DNA of 64,000 nucleotides from Apostichopus japonicus (lineage: Eukaryota > Echinodermata > Holothuroidea > Aspidochirotida > Stichopodidae). Below are positions 45,101-58,200 of this stretch, one piece after another. A program made the translations under genes and the position numbers. Under the pieces are notes generated by a model. The model was not told where the DNA came from. It did not search any database and saw only the letters and a list, made by a program, of their open reading frames with translations. The DNA is taken from assembly GCF_037975245.1 (NCBI RefSeq), contig NC_092562.1, positions 21,409,054 to 21,473,053 of the forward strand, in the 5' to 3' direction. The stretch's first letter is position 1, and each line of letters opens with the position of its first letter.

Positions 45101-48100
45101 AACGTTTAGGTCTTTAAACGAAAACTCACAGCCCTACAAAGGTCACTCTTCAGTGTTCACATTCAACTGTCATTTTCTGTTTTAGCACCATGGCACGAAG
45201 GGTACAGTGATACGTACAGTAATACAGTGATATAAGTATTTATACTGTACAGTGATACAGTGATATTGTATAGTGATACAGTGATATACTGTATACTGTA
45301 CAGTGATAATGTAGTTTAATAATTCAGGGAATAATTTTCCTGTCAACACATATCAAACTGGACCAAGCCTTTACTACACAAATGCAAAGATGTACAGTGC
45401 TTTGTCTGTACATGCAGCCTATATTATTTTTGTCAGTACTTTATAAACTTCAATTGACCAATTACCAAATTTATTTACATGAAAATAGAATCCTCACTAT
45501 CTTTACTTCAATACCTTCTGCTATTCTTTTATGGGAGGAAATATAGTATCTTGAAGAGGTACTCATCTCAAACATAGGAGTACATCAAAAGAGATGTAAA
45601 CACATCTGTTGATCTTTACTGCATGTGAATGAGTTATTTGTGATCTGCCACTCCTTCATCAAGCTAAATATTTACACAATATGAGTGTCTATATTATAGC
45701 ACTTTATACAAGCAATAGGTCTCATAGCGCTTTATCATACAGAGACTACTCAAACTGTTTGATAGTTAATTATAAAGAAACTTTTTGAGTAGATCTTGAT
45801 AAAGTGGTCAGTGCTATTTGATACTGGAAATCCATGACAATGTAGGTTAGGTACTTGACTAGTCAAATTTTTGATTTCCAATGATGAAGATGACATTCAT
45901 AATTCGGAAAATTTCTTATTTGCTGTTTAGGAGTGAATTTAATGCTAATCTACAAAATGTGTCTGGCCTATGAAATGTTTCGGATCCTATCGATTTATAA
46001 GAACTTGTTTGCAAAGATTTAATTGGTAGAAAAAGTTGGAAGAGTTCAGAAAATAATTTAGAGTCCAAATATTTTGAAGCAGTTTTTAACAGGATCTGAA
46101 TTTTGTCTCTATAAAAATGCTATGGTTCCTGTGTAAAACAAAGTACAATACATTTTTGAACTTGAATAGCAACTGGAACATTTTGCTATGCGATACTGGA
46201 TAAATTATTCCCTGAAGGTTACTTTGTTTGATCAGTTGTAGTCTTATTTTAAGGAATTTACTTGGTACGGTTGATGAAAACATTGCCAATCAAATGCAAA
46301 ACACTGATATTGCTGGGTGCAAGAATTTCTGTTACAAATAATGACTATGAAAGAACCATTCAAGTCATAATTTTCATGTTTCAAGTTACATTGTGCCATA
46401 ATTTTTTAACCTATAAATTTAAAATTCTGCCAAAATTCCTATTTTTGCAATTGCTTGTATGCCAACCGTACATGGTCTTGCACAAACATGACACAAATCC
46501 AAGTATATTAATTTTACCCTGTATCAGTTAAATATATTTTATCTTTGAACTTACCATTTTCTGAAAACATATTCCAAATAAGAAGATGGCATCCTGGCTG
46601 TGAATTCAGCCAAATACTTGGTATCAAACAGACCCCCCTTGTACATCTCGCTCAAGTCCACCAAAAACTGAGAAAAGGACGGTGGGAGGTTGGTGTAAAA
46701 GTGTTGGTAAAGAAACGCCATGTCGATGAAACCATTGTGAACCACGACTGGTTTGCAGCTCATCAAGATCTCTCCAAAGAGATTACGTATAGAGATGTCA
46801 TCTATTTCACTACCCTTAGAATGGAAGGATGAATGGAATAATTAGGAATCATGAAAATGCTAGATATCAAACAACCACTCTCTAACTTCTCAATGACTTA
46901 GATCTGTACATAGTGTATATACATGCAGAATAGAATCTCTTTGTAGACAACACAAGATACTCTACATTAAACATGTGAGCTTGGACTCAAAACTTAAGGC
47001 TATGAAATATTTTGAAACTAAATTTCAGAATCGAAGACATTATTTACAAAATCACTAATAAAATCACTTAAAACACTTCTTCTACAAAGACTTCTCATAA
47101 AATATTCTAGTGTTTACACAGGTCCAAAAATCGGGAACCCGGGTATCCAGGTACCTGGAAAAAAAAATTGTTTACCCTCATGTATCGCGATTTTCAAGAT
47201 ACTACATATTGGATGCTATACTAAATGAATAATATCCTCCACATGTTTTCATGTTCAAATAAGTGTAAGATAAGGTATAAAACCTTCCTCAGTAATTTCT
47301 ATTTGCTTCTGTTTCTTTCATTAACTTGTTAATAACTTTATATAATTAACATCACTACTTATATGACACTGCCGACGCTGCTAATGTTTGTTCTCCACCT
47401 CTATTGGATTAGACCATATAAATATCCAATTTAACTCTTAAACAGTGTTTACTACTACTATCTACTATGCAGGCCCAGGATTCGCATTAGCCGTGGGATT
47501 GCGTGATTCCCGCAATTTCATCGCATTTGGAATAAACGTCAGTACAAAGCCCCTTGCGATTATTATTTTTTAGTAATCCAATCTATAATCCATTAGTAAC
47601 ATCTCATAAATTTCCTTGTCAGTCTTTCCTTCTATGCAATTAACGAATGAAAATATAATAAGTGTGAAAATTCTTTCAATAGCCTAACACCAAACTAAGT
47701 CAATGGGGAAATTTAGCCAAACCATCTGTTTATTCGCTGAAATTGTGGCGCAGTTATAAGATATCCATGAAATACTTTCATTATTGCTGAACATTATCTT
47801 CGACCACATGGTAGCCTAACACCACGCTAAGTCAATGGGAAAATCTTGTCTAACCACCTGTTTATTCGCTGAAATTGTGACGCAGTTATAAGATATCCAT
47901 GGAATACTTTCATTATTGCTGTTATGTTTGACCACATGGTAGCCTAACACCGCACTAAGTCAATGGAAAAATCTTGCCTAACCATTGGTCTGCAAAAAAA
48001 AAAAAATCACACTTTGTGTAGGATTCAGGTAATAAATTAGGAACCGGGTAGTATCGTGTCGGGTGGGTACCCGGATACCCTGTGCAAACACTACAATATT

Positions 48101-50316
48101 TGATACTTTCCCTTACCTTATCTGGACCGGTATGGTAAAGAATCCCTTTGGAATATTGTTTATTGAAATCGAACCCATGTTCGACTAAAAACTGGAGAGC
48201 TGCTGGCTCAACCATATAATCTTGATCACAGAGGGTAGTGATATTATAAGTCTGGACTGCAAACTGGCTCTCTTTTCTCGATGAGGGTTTATATTTGAAG
48301 CAGGATATCCCCAGGGAAAGGACTGCTCGGGTCTTTGCAACATCGCAGACTAATTTGTACCTTTCATTCAAATCTCTGAAAATGGAGAAAACAACAGAAC
48401 ATGAGAAACATTTTTGATGGTTAGAATGTATTTCCACATTGAACATTGGAGGATAATGCTGTACATGTAAACCAAGAATTAAGGAGCATAGCATTCAACG
48501 TTAATAACTCTTTTGGTGCATTACAATGCTTTCAACTTCTAGTAAACTTACTATGAAGCACAAATTGCAAAAATATTTTAGTTTCTAATTTATCTTTTTA
48601 CAGGCGAATATGCTCAATACAAAATGACTGTGGATCCTACCAAGTAGGCCCTACCATTATCCTATGTAGGCCAAGGTAAAGACCAAGTTTAAAACAATTG
48701 TCTGGTGAAGTCTTCTATTGATCAACTTGATGCTTATGATTGAAATTTAAGGCTGTATGAGTTTCCAACATTATGATACTTTCAAAATGCAACTATTTAA
48801 ACTTAAGTTAAGCGACGCTTATGCTGCATTTACACTAGACCACGATTCCCACGATCGCCACGATTTTTCAAAAAGCGTGGAGCTCCACGATATATTAATG
48901 TTTTTTTTCTTTTTCCACGCTTTCAGACGCTTTCAAACGTTTTGTTACGATTTATAACGCTTTGCTAGGAAACCAGTGCCTTCCGGTCAAGGCCTGCGAC
49001 GATTTTCATTACGTTCCCTCAAGTTATCTTACAATCACCACGATAAGCTCTCGCGTTCTGCCACGTTCTGCTAAGTTCTGTTGAGGTCCCTCAGGTTCAT
49101 CAAGTTCTGTTAAGATCTCCTAAGATTTATGTACACGATTTGACTAAAATTACCACGCTTGAATCCCGATTGGGGTATAAAGAGGAGGCCGGGGCCACTC
49201 TCTCATTCGTTCCAGAGAAACAATGAGGAAGCATGCTTCCAAGAGATGAAGAAGATATTGAATTGGCAATTCTGGTTTATGCTTATATTGTCGCTAAAAA
49301 AAGAAGGCAACGGCAAGAAGAAGAGGCAGAACGGAGCAGGGTGGAAAAGAGTGGAAGGCTGAGGAGGCCAAGGAGAAGACCTAGAAGGTGGTGGGTGAGA
49401 CGGTGGTTAAGTGCAGAAAGAAGGAACCAGTTGGGGCACCATCAACTTCTTAACACAACCTGGGTCCTAAAACACAAGACAAATAAAAGAAACTAGGCTA
49501 TAGCTGGTCTCAAAGGTCAGATGTTTTCGTGTGAAGCGCTCAAATGGCAATGAATCTTGGAGAGCGTGGGGGCCCTTTCATATGCAAAATCGGAATCGTG
49601 CGGGGACCTAACCTAACGTGTCAGATCGTGGGAGCCAAACGCGGCGACCGCAGCAGATCGTAACAGAGCGTGAATAAATTACTCACGCTTCTCAAAGCAT
49701 CTTGACGAATCGTAGTAGAGCGTGTTCCTCACGTAGTGAATCTTGAGGATATCGTGTTTCAAAATCCAGCAAGATCCCCTGCGATAGTGCACCAAGGTCT
49801 GTTTCGCTCTGTTATGCTCAGTTCAGCTGTACTACGATTCCCACGTTCTTTCACGCGCTTTCACGGTTTGGTCTCAGATCGGGACAATCGTGGGGAAATT
49901 TTTGACTGTCAAAAATTTTGTCACGTTCATGACGATCATCACGATTCAACCAAGTTCCCTCAAGACCACCACGATTCTGTCACACGACCTCCCACGCTCC
50001 TCACGATTCTCTCAAATTGTGGGAATCGTGGACAACGTGGCCTAGTGTAAATGCTGCATTAGTGTAGCCTAGGCCTGACGTTCCACTACGATTAAAGTTG
50101 TCTTCAATGTACACGTGCGCTGCAACCACGGTTAGGCTCGAACACTTACTTTACAACAAGATTTTTCCTCGGCCCTAAGCCACTTAGTTCCACATCTACT
50201 GCAATAAAACTTGCATCTTTGCAAGCAAATAATATCGAAGGCCAAAAGCTGCGAAAGTTATTCCTATGGACGTCAACGACGGGAACTTTTTCAAAGCTTG
50301 AGGCTAATGTTGACAT
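42112..50316 (-). CDS. TOE1: TOE1, target of EGR1 / nuclear 3' exonuclease (complete, 5 coding exons)
   Basis: A DEDD-family 3'-5' exonuclease (CAF1-like) that trims poly(A) and snRNA 3' ends in Cajal bodies. Exons on the minus strand: 50316-50150, 48375-48117, 46814-46555, 43254-43086 and 42711-42112. All are GT-AG with matching phases and total 1455 bp (484 aa; human is 510). Catalytic residues are D41 and E43 ([12 protein letters not shown]), D173 ([12 protein letters not shown]), and H401 and D406 ([11 protein letters not shown]). A CCCH zinc finger (C281, C290, C295, H299) spans the exon 4-5 junction. A basic [15 protein letters not shown], lies at 315-326. I took ATG 50316 because it precedes the conserved [11 protein letters not shown] block. 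Three introns hold DNA transposons. It is head to head with MUTYH. Confidence 0.95.
43503..45136. mobile_element. hAT-related non-autonomous element in TOE1 intron 4
   Basis: Both ends carry clustered CGTTTAAACG motifs: 43509-43580 on the left, and 45068-45121 on the right. The right end, CTCACAGCCCTA, resembles the TAGGGTTGTG terminus of the 24.3-kb hAT. 44580-45070 matches the 3' region of that element. No transposase is present. The left terminus is eroded, and no clear target duplication is seen. Confidence 0.6.
45137..46260. other. TOE1 intron sequence with AGTGATA minisatellite
   Basis: 45202-45311 consists of imperfect copies of TACAGTGATA. The rest is AT-rich intron without a recognisable feature. 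Confidence 0.6.
47108..48093. mobile_element. hAT-like non-autonomous transposon in TOE1 intron 2
   Basis: The left end TAGTGTTTACACAGG (47108-47122) and the right end CCTGTGCAAACACTA (48079-48093) are inverted repeats with one mismatch. Flanking 8-mers AAATATTC and CAATATTT match at 6 of 8 positions, compatible with an aged hAT target duplication. Both sides carry CGGGTA(C/T)CC motifs just inside. The 986-bp interior has no transposase. It ends 24 bp from the TOE1 exon 48117-48375. Confidence 0.6.
47681..47991 (+). repeat. ~130-bp tandem repeat, 2.4 copies
   Basis: Units start at 47681, 47813 and 47941 with AGCCTAACACC and contain AGATATCCATG(A/G)AATACTTT. They lie inside the hAT-like element. 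Confidence 0.85.
49176..49183 (+). promoter_or_regulatory. TATA box of Harbinger ORF
   Basis: TATAAAGA, 57 bp upstream of the ATG at 49233, followed by an initiator-like CTCTCATTC. Confidence 0.5.
49233..49496 (+). CDS. Harbinger transposase N-terminal fragment
   Basis: 87 codons: [20 protein letters not shown], a charged coiled coil ([20 protein letters not shown]), and [20 protein letters not shown]. The last matches the 'RRWWVRPWL..R...G.Y..L' segment near the start of Harbinger/ALP1-like nucleases. The frame then ends in TNKRN, whereas the family continues for about 300 residues with the DDE domain. Internal deletion is the simplest explanation. Confidence 0.65.
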   Translation: MLPRDEEDIELAILVYAYIVAKKRRQRQEEEAERSRVEKSGRLRRPRRRPRRWWVRRWLSAERRNQLGHHQLLNTTWVLKHKTNKRN

Positions 50317-52232
50317 GTTGTTTGTCTGTTTTCCTATACTGTCTCTAAAGGTTGAGCCCTTCAATCAAGAGTGTATGGTAAGCCAAATGCCCAATAAATA
50401 GAAAAACACGGTGTATCGGCCGATAATCCAGGTATAATATTAATTCATGCGGTAATGACCAAGTGTTTCGTCCCGATCTTAATTTCGGTTTCTGCCCAGA
50501 ATGAACTGATGCTTGTGATTTGCCAAAGATACATTTGGCATAGTACAGTGCAAGTTGAAGACCTTTTGTTGTCACATAATTGATAATTAGAAATCTCTTA
50601 TATAATTATATGGAATCATTTGAAAACTGTTAAGGCAAGTGAAACCATTCTTATCAAAATTTGCTTTGTTAGAAATGACCATTTTTTCCCCCGCACTTTT
50701 GACTTGTCGTAATGAGTATGAAAATGTTAATTTAGGTTATAAAAGCTACCGTACAATCGTAGTTTAGTAAACAAACTTGAAACACCTGAAACCAAACGAA
50801 CTGGCCGGCGGGAATTGGTTACATAATATAACATGGCCAATACTATTGCCAATTTTGCTGCAAACATTGTTGGGTTTCTCTGAAAAAAATCTCAGCTTCT
50901 GGTACATAGCGTAAGTGATACATGTGGGACCCTCATTTTTTTGTTCAAACTATTCACTTTCTATCAACCGTTAACGTTAACCAAAAATGTCTTACCTTCT
51001 TGTTTGTATAAATTATACAGTATATAACTAGGCCTGCTAGGGCCTGCTATTTTCGTCTTGAATGTTGTTACTGTACATATCTTAGGTCATACTATTCGTA
51101 ACTTCGTTTAACGGAACGCAGGCCTAGGACATTTGAGCTAACGTTAGGCATAGGCTAGCTGGCCTACATTGATTGTGTTGATTAGACCTATACTATAGGA
51201 GGTTGGTTGTGCGAAGATGTTTTCGCTACACAAGTAGTCTATACTCAGTCTCAGCGACTTGAAAATAGGCCTTGGCATATATCTGTGATAAAACTTACTG
51301 ATAACTAAAATTTTGAGACTTTCAAGTTTCAACTTAGAGTCCAAGTGGAAGAATAACTAGGAATGGATAAGGTGACCATATATTCCAATGATATTCTGAC
51401 ATGTTCATCCCTCCCCATGTATGTTGATGTGATCGGTTAATAAGAAGGGAGGGGGAATTTTAAGGGTCTAACATTGTTTTGGCGGTTATATGTTTCATGG
51501 GAGAAAACTAAGAATGCCCCAGTTTGTAACACCAAATCCAGAAGTGATTTGTCCCCTCAAAAATTCCAAAATAGAAATCCGTGAACGAGCATCACTTAGT
51601 GTAAAAAGATGTTTTTCATGTGAAGTTCAGGTTGTGAAAATTATTCAGTGATCTGGAATACTTTAAATGTGAGCTATGAATGAACGCTACATTTGTAGAA
51701 CTTGAATACAGTTGCAGTTCAAGCTATTTTCACTGAAAACTCAACAGGTACAGGGTAAAATATAAATGATTCTGGAAAGTTTTAAATATTCAGAGATATT
51801 CGTGGTACAGCATGTAAAGTTCGGGGATCAGGGACATTTCCAGGGACACTTTTACATCCAAAGACGGTACATGAAAACCGGGATTGTCCGGGGAAATTGG
51901 TGAGATCTGATCACCTTAGCCATGGGGCATATATGCTCATTAAATTCAACCAAACTGAGATATACTGGGACAACTAAATCAATGAAAAAAATAATAGGTA
52001 TCTTAGTGTATAATGTCTGTGACATGCGTGATATCATCAACTTAATCCTTAAGTGCCACAAGAATTTCACTCTACTTTCATCATCTTTGCAGATACAGCT
52101 AGTGTTCATGATTGCACCGGCTGAAGCGGTCAATGTTGAACCAACAAAATATCACCATTTATTAAGACTACATCTAAAATAAGGTTAAGGGCAATCTGGT
52201 CGGTCAGCTTGAGGGAGGCAGCATTGAACAAC
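50317..52232. promoter_or_regulatory. TOE1-MUTYH divergent intergenic region
   Basis: 1.9 kb between two divergently read start codons, with no credible coding frame. It should hold the promoters and 5' UTRs of both genes. A TATAAAAG at 50738-50745 on the + strand is the only core-promoter-like word I noticed, and it may be chance. Non-coding 5' exons of MUTYH could also lie here. Confidence 0.5.
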
Positions 52233-55200
52233 ATGAAAGAAAAGAAAACCAAGAAAAGTTTGACAGTCTCATCAGTCGGAGATACATCAAGTGGTCATCA
52301 AAGCTCAGGTGACCTTGTCATGAATTTGTCATTCATATTTGATTATTGCTATCAGGGAGCTTTAAACCTCCTCCTCCCCCCCCCCCCCTCCCCCACCTCT
52401 CCTGCAGATTGGCAGCCGACTACGACAGTATTAAAACAAAAACTAGTGTTTCTGATAGTTGATCCTGACTGTTCTCAGTTGCAATAGATCTATAATAATG
52501 ATTATGTGCCTGATGACACTATGGTAAACAGGTTTTTTGTTAAGATATGTAGTAGGTGGGTCAAGTTGAAAAGTAGGCGGGGCTGTCTGTACGCGGACAT
52601 GGGGGAGTCTAAGGGGAGGGGGTGAAAATTGGAATTTAAAGTCTCTAGAAGCCAATGGTGCAATATACAGCTGTTTGGTCAATGATCAGGGGGGGGGGGT
52701 CAATCACACCTTTCATCTGTCCTATTTTTCACAAACAAGAAACAAACTCACGTTGAAGTTTCAATCACACCTGACCTGGTTGTGGGTATTTATTCCTCTT
52801 GATTTTTTTGCGTCATTTTTTATATTTTTTTTTAGCCGGGTCATGTACGTCCAGTAGGCAGGTCATTTGACCCGGGTCCCAGTAACTAACGAAAACCCTG
52901 GTAAATTCATAAACTAATTTCAACAAAAAGAAACCGGTTGTGCATAGTAGTCAGCTTCATAAGACCTCTTTTAGTTGCATTATGGGTAATCCTGGCTTTT
53001 CACCTTTAATTGCTTTTAAAATTCAGTTGTGGTGAATTAATGCATCCAGAAATTAATCCAACCAATTGTAAGGTTTTATTGCAGTTGACCAGTTTGTTCA
53101 AAGGAGAGATTCCCACCACCTAGAGTAATTGGATGGAGAGGTGAACTTACCTTGCTTGAGGAGGAGTTCGGTTGTTTAATTAATGTTTTAATTAATGTCA
53201 TTTTAAATTAATTAATTTAATTTATGTCATACACGTCTTCAAATTCTACTTATCACATGAATCTCAATTACCACAAGTACAACCAAACATTTGCAGTCGT
53301 CATTATTTTTGGAAGTCAGGGTTTTATTTTATGGTGTTCCTACATTTTTTTAGAATTTATGTAATTCTGCCAAAACAGGCATTTCCATTTTGTTTTGTGG
53401 AACTTCAATTCATTGATGATTCCAGCTTTCTACATTTTCATTTTTGTGAATTTGAAAGCATTTGTGTCAAAGGAATCACAGTAACTTATTAGACATATTT
53501 CAAAAGTGCGAATTGCAAGGATAAATATCCCTGTACAGAGACCATTAGATAATTGTTGCCAACATTATTGTGATCCCTAAGGTATTCATTCGTGAAGCAA
53601 TGGAATATTGTTCATTTATAACTTCTCAAAAGTATTGAAAATCATTCCGTTGATTGAAAAGTTCTATGAAAATTGTTTCCATTCTGTTTTTTGCAGAAAG
53701 TTGTTGTGCCTGCCATTCCTTTCAAGATGCAGACGAAACCCGTTTGATTCGTTCCAGTCTCCTAGAGTGGTATGATGAACACAAAAGAGACCTCCCATGG
53801 AGACAGGTACCTTAAAATAAAGTATCATTGATAAGTGATCCTCGTAAAGAAAAAAATGAATTTGCGGATTGTGTTGAAATGTATCAAATATATTCTATAA
53901 ATTTTTTCAATCACTAGGTGAAAATGTACAATGTGGCAGCATGTTGATTCTTTTCTTAAACTATGTGAAATTTTTGATAAGACATTTAATGCAGTTTATG
54001 TCCTTTCTTTATACCCCCCAGTGTTCCCATGACAACCAAAACAAAAGGTTGTATGAAGTCTGGGTGTCAGAGATCATGTGTCAACAGACACAAGTGGTTA
54101 ATGTCATCCCATACTATAATAAATGGTTGAAGGTTGGTACACTATATTTCTTAATCATCCTTCCCCGTATCTGTACTCTTCTTATTGTTTTGTTTATTTT
54201 CTTTGGGTATTATAATTTGGAGAAAAGGTTTGTAATCATGAATTTCTAACTAGCTAGAATTTGATTGTCTCAACAGATGTAACAAAAATAACAAAGACGA
54301 ATATGTAAACTGTAGGAGAGATGTGTATAGGTTTGGTGAATAGAACAGCAATATGTATACTGTAGGAGAGATTTGTAGGATTGGTGAATAGAACACCAAT
54401 ATGTACACTGTAGGAGAGATATGTAGGTTTGGTGAAGAAAACAACTTTTTTGGTAATACAGACAATGGTATGTTGGCACTCTTTCAATTATTCATGCAAA
54501 ACTGCCAGTTGTGGTCCATTGGCTCAGTATGTCACACCCAACCCTTGAAGGCCTCTGGGCGTTGGCCTAGTTTTATGAACCTGTTATTGCTATGCCTTTA
54601 AGGAAAAAATGTTACACTTTTCATTGTGAATCCATGCCCACTTATTATTCTTGTGATATCATGGATGGTTTTCTTGTTTCCGCAGAGATGGCCCACAGTT
54701 GAACGGCTCGCTAAAGCATCAGTTGATGTAAGTTTATATTTTGTTCCTGTGTAAAGTCAAAGAATATAAATCAAATGTAATCAAAGCCATTCATTAACAC
54801 TAAAGTCACTGAATAAGCAACCATATTTCCGCTTCAAAAAAACAAAAGCATTCAAGAATAACTCCATGGAATTACTGCAATGCTCTGTTCGAATATTATG
54901 ATGTATTATATATTATTATATATTGTCTTTGAAGAATATACAGTTAGCTGACAAAATAATAGAATTTGCCAATTATTGACAATTACAACTTCTGTCCCAT
55001 TTTGGAATATGCAAAGTGTAACAGAAGGTGTCTGAAATAAATAGACTATTTGTAATTCATCATTTTGCTTTAAACATATTGCAGAAACCATTAAATCATT
55101 TTCAAAAGCACATATCAAATCAACTATCAGTCCATCCATAACATAATTTGTTCTTTGTTGGCTAAATTTATAGAAACATAGTATGTTTGATAATCCCTTT

Positions 55201-58200
55201 TTTATTAACTTACCTCTGCAGCAAGTCATAGAGGCATGGGCCGGTCTAGGTTACTATTCCAGAGGTCGTCGCCTCTTGGAGGGGTCACAGGTCGTCATGA
55301 ATGACCTAGACGGGAAGGTACCCACCACCTCGGCAGATCTCCTGAAACACCTCCCTGGAGTGGGTAAATACACTGCTTGTGCAATAGCGTCCATCTGTTC
55401 AGGAGAGGTGAGAAATTATTTCTGTGTTTACAAGGAAGCAAAGCCAACAAATATCTATCAACTCACCAAACATGGCTGACAATTGTTCTGAGGGCAGCAG
55501 CATCTAGGGGCCTAAATCTTTGAAGTTACTGTTGGTTATGGGGAGCTCCCCTTGTAAAAAAACACTTGTTATCCCTATTAGTCCTTGTGCCACCATACTG
55601 CACACTTCTCATACCCACTACACAACACACTACTGACACAGCCCAAGAAGGAACCACAAAATTGATAATCAGACCCACTAGAGCTAACATTATTATGGTT
55701 CAGAGTGATAGACACACTTGTCTTATGCCACTTTAAGATAGGACAGTTTCAATGTTTCTTCACACACAAGTCTGAAGACTTGAGCAAGTCTAATATGACA
55801 TCATTGAGACAAATCTACTTGAATTTTGTAAGTCTTCTTTTGTTGTTTATTGAAATGTTGTTTATTGAATTGATTTACTGCAATAGCAGATTGGTTTTAC
55901 AAATACTGATTCTAATTAAGTATTGTTATTAATGTATATTAAGTATGTTATTAACATGGCTCATTGCAGGGACTGGTTTTGGTTTGATGTCAATACTGGT
56001 CACCTTGGAAATGTTAAAGGGGAAAGTAAATGTTTCACCATCCTAGTGACAAGATGGTATCACCCATTGACAAAATGGCAACCCCTCTTGACATGATTCT
56101 TGTACCCTGACATCAACCAAACAAAGTAGGATTTTCCTAAGATATTTGGGAGGGTATATATCTGTATCATATGAGATGGAGACAAATGGTTGGTTCGCTT
56201 CCTACAGTATTTAATTTAAAAATATTTTTAAATTATTTGTCAACTTCTATGCAACTTTCTCTAAAAGGGTATGTTTGTAATCGGTTGTCAGTAGTATCAC
56301 ACCTACCTAGAATTACACAAAATGAAATTGTAATTGCTTAAAATTTAGATCCCATGGTTCAATATTGGAATTTTCTTGTGAATTTGACATCGCCAGTGAT
56401 ATAAAGGAAATCAAATAAACAATATAGCCAAAACTAATTTATATATTGCAGAGCAATTTGGAGGTGTGCTTCAGCAGCATCTCTGTTTTTCAGTTAAGAT
56501 GATGCTTTTATTTTGCTATCCTTTAAACTTTTACTGAACGGGCAAAACTGGCAACATACCCTCATCCCATAATTGCAATGCAAAGTAGTCCCATTACCTT
56601 TACAAGGTCTTCTACTGTTGAAACGTAGTTTTAGAGAACAACTGGAAACAAAAATGTTATCGTTCAAATGTTCGTTTTTAATGAACACATAGCACAATAG
56701 CATCTATTGTTTTATTTTCACAGCCTGTCGGAGTAGTTGATGGGAATGTTATAAGAGTACTAAGTAGGCTGAGGTGCATAGGAGCTGATGTTTCACAGCC
56801 ATCTACAATGGACTCTATGTGGTATATATTTTACAATGAAATTTTTATAATGAATCAGGTTTGCAAAACTGCTGTTGTTTTCTAAAATTGTGTGTTCTTC
56901 AGACGTACTTCAAGTCAAGTGGCCACTGATATAATATTCTTTCATATATGAAATATGAATGAATATGAAATATTGCTGATTATAGTTAAATTTAAATTCC
57001 AAGAGTGACCAGCTTTGAAATGCTCTACAAATATGATTTCTGTTTTTTAATTAAAAATTTGTTTTGCAAGAGAACATTTGAATTATAGAGAGCATAAGAT
57101 ACTCTCAGACTGTATTAAAATTCTTAGATCATTGGTTTTACTTGATACTTTAATAGCTTTCTTATGGCTTTTGTAGATTAATGCATTTATACCAAGTAGT
57201 CAAATTTTTGGGGAGAAAAGGATGCTGAAACCATGTTTTTTGTTTTGTGTTAATATAACTATCGGTGCATAGAGATGAATTCATAGTTGCAAAAACTTAA
57301 CACTGAAACTGTAATAGTTCGATAGATTCCATATTTACATGTTTACATTTTCATTATTTATTATATTATTTATTTACATTATTTACATTGACATGTAATT
57401 CGTAAATTTGCAATGGATTTGTCTTTTCACACTTGTACCATTCAGCACTTTTCACATAAACTTTACATTAAAAACTCCTTTTTTTTCTTAAGAATATTTT
57501 CTTGCTATTTGTTTGTACCGTGTTTGTCATCAGGAAGCTAGCCCATACCTTAGTTGATCCTGACAGGCCGGGAGATTTCAATCAAGCTATCATGGAACTT
57601 GGTGCCACGGTCTGCACCCCCAAGAACCCTTCCTGCTCATCTTGTCCAGCCAAAGAATCCTGTAATGCCTTTAAAAAGGTACGTTTTACATTCCTCTCCA
57701 AGACCTGTCCAAGCCCTCTTCCCTAGGATTCTTACTGCTCCTCCTGTCCCTTCAAAGAATTCTTTGTAAATACTTTAAATAGGTTATCTTCCTCTCCACC
57801 TGTCCAACCCTGTTTCCCTTGGACCCTCACTGCTCCCTATCAGGCATTAAGCGGGGTAAGCATGTCTTCCACCCTGTACCTCTTGTACCTCTCCCTCTAA
57901 TATCCAGTCAGATAATCGGGTCAGGTATTTAAGAGGGGGAGTTTACCTTCCTCTTACATCTTCCCTATCCCCTCCCCCACCCTCTTGTTGAAATCTTTCC
58001 CGCTTATGCTTTCTTAGTCAAATAATCCTGTCAGGCATTTAGAAGGGTAAATACAAGTCCACCTCTCCCAACCCTGCTCTGTCACCCCTCCCATGGACCC
58101 CATCTTGTCCATCTTATCTGGTCAGAGAGTCTTGTCAGGGCCGGAAGAGTGAAAGAGTTAAATAATTGGAATTCTTGCTTACTTCTCAATGTAGAAGCCT

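Larger units (their letters stand above)
48822..50058 (+). mobile_element. PIF/Harbinger element, 1237 bp, in TOE1 intron 1
   Basis: The left terminus TGCTGCATTTACACTAG and the reverse complement of the right terminus differ at one position. Both are flanked by TTA (48819-48821 and 50059-50061), the 3-bp target duplication used by PIF/Harbinger. Many CACGATT and CACGTT/CGTG motifs fill both ends. It contains a promoter-like TATAAAGA and a short frame with the Harbinger transposase N-terminal motif. The DDE part is missing, so it would depend on a transposase supplied elsewhere. Confidence 0.83.

Noticed and set aside
54250-54487. Overlapping minus-strand frames in a MUTYH intron ([11 protein letters not shown]...)
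   Set aside because: They arise from a ~57-bp AT-rich tandem repeat (ATATGTA(A/T)ACTGTAGGAGAGAT) inside the intron. No family resemblance.
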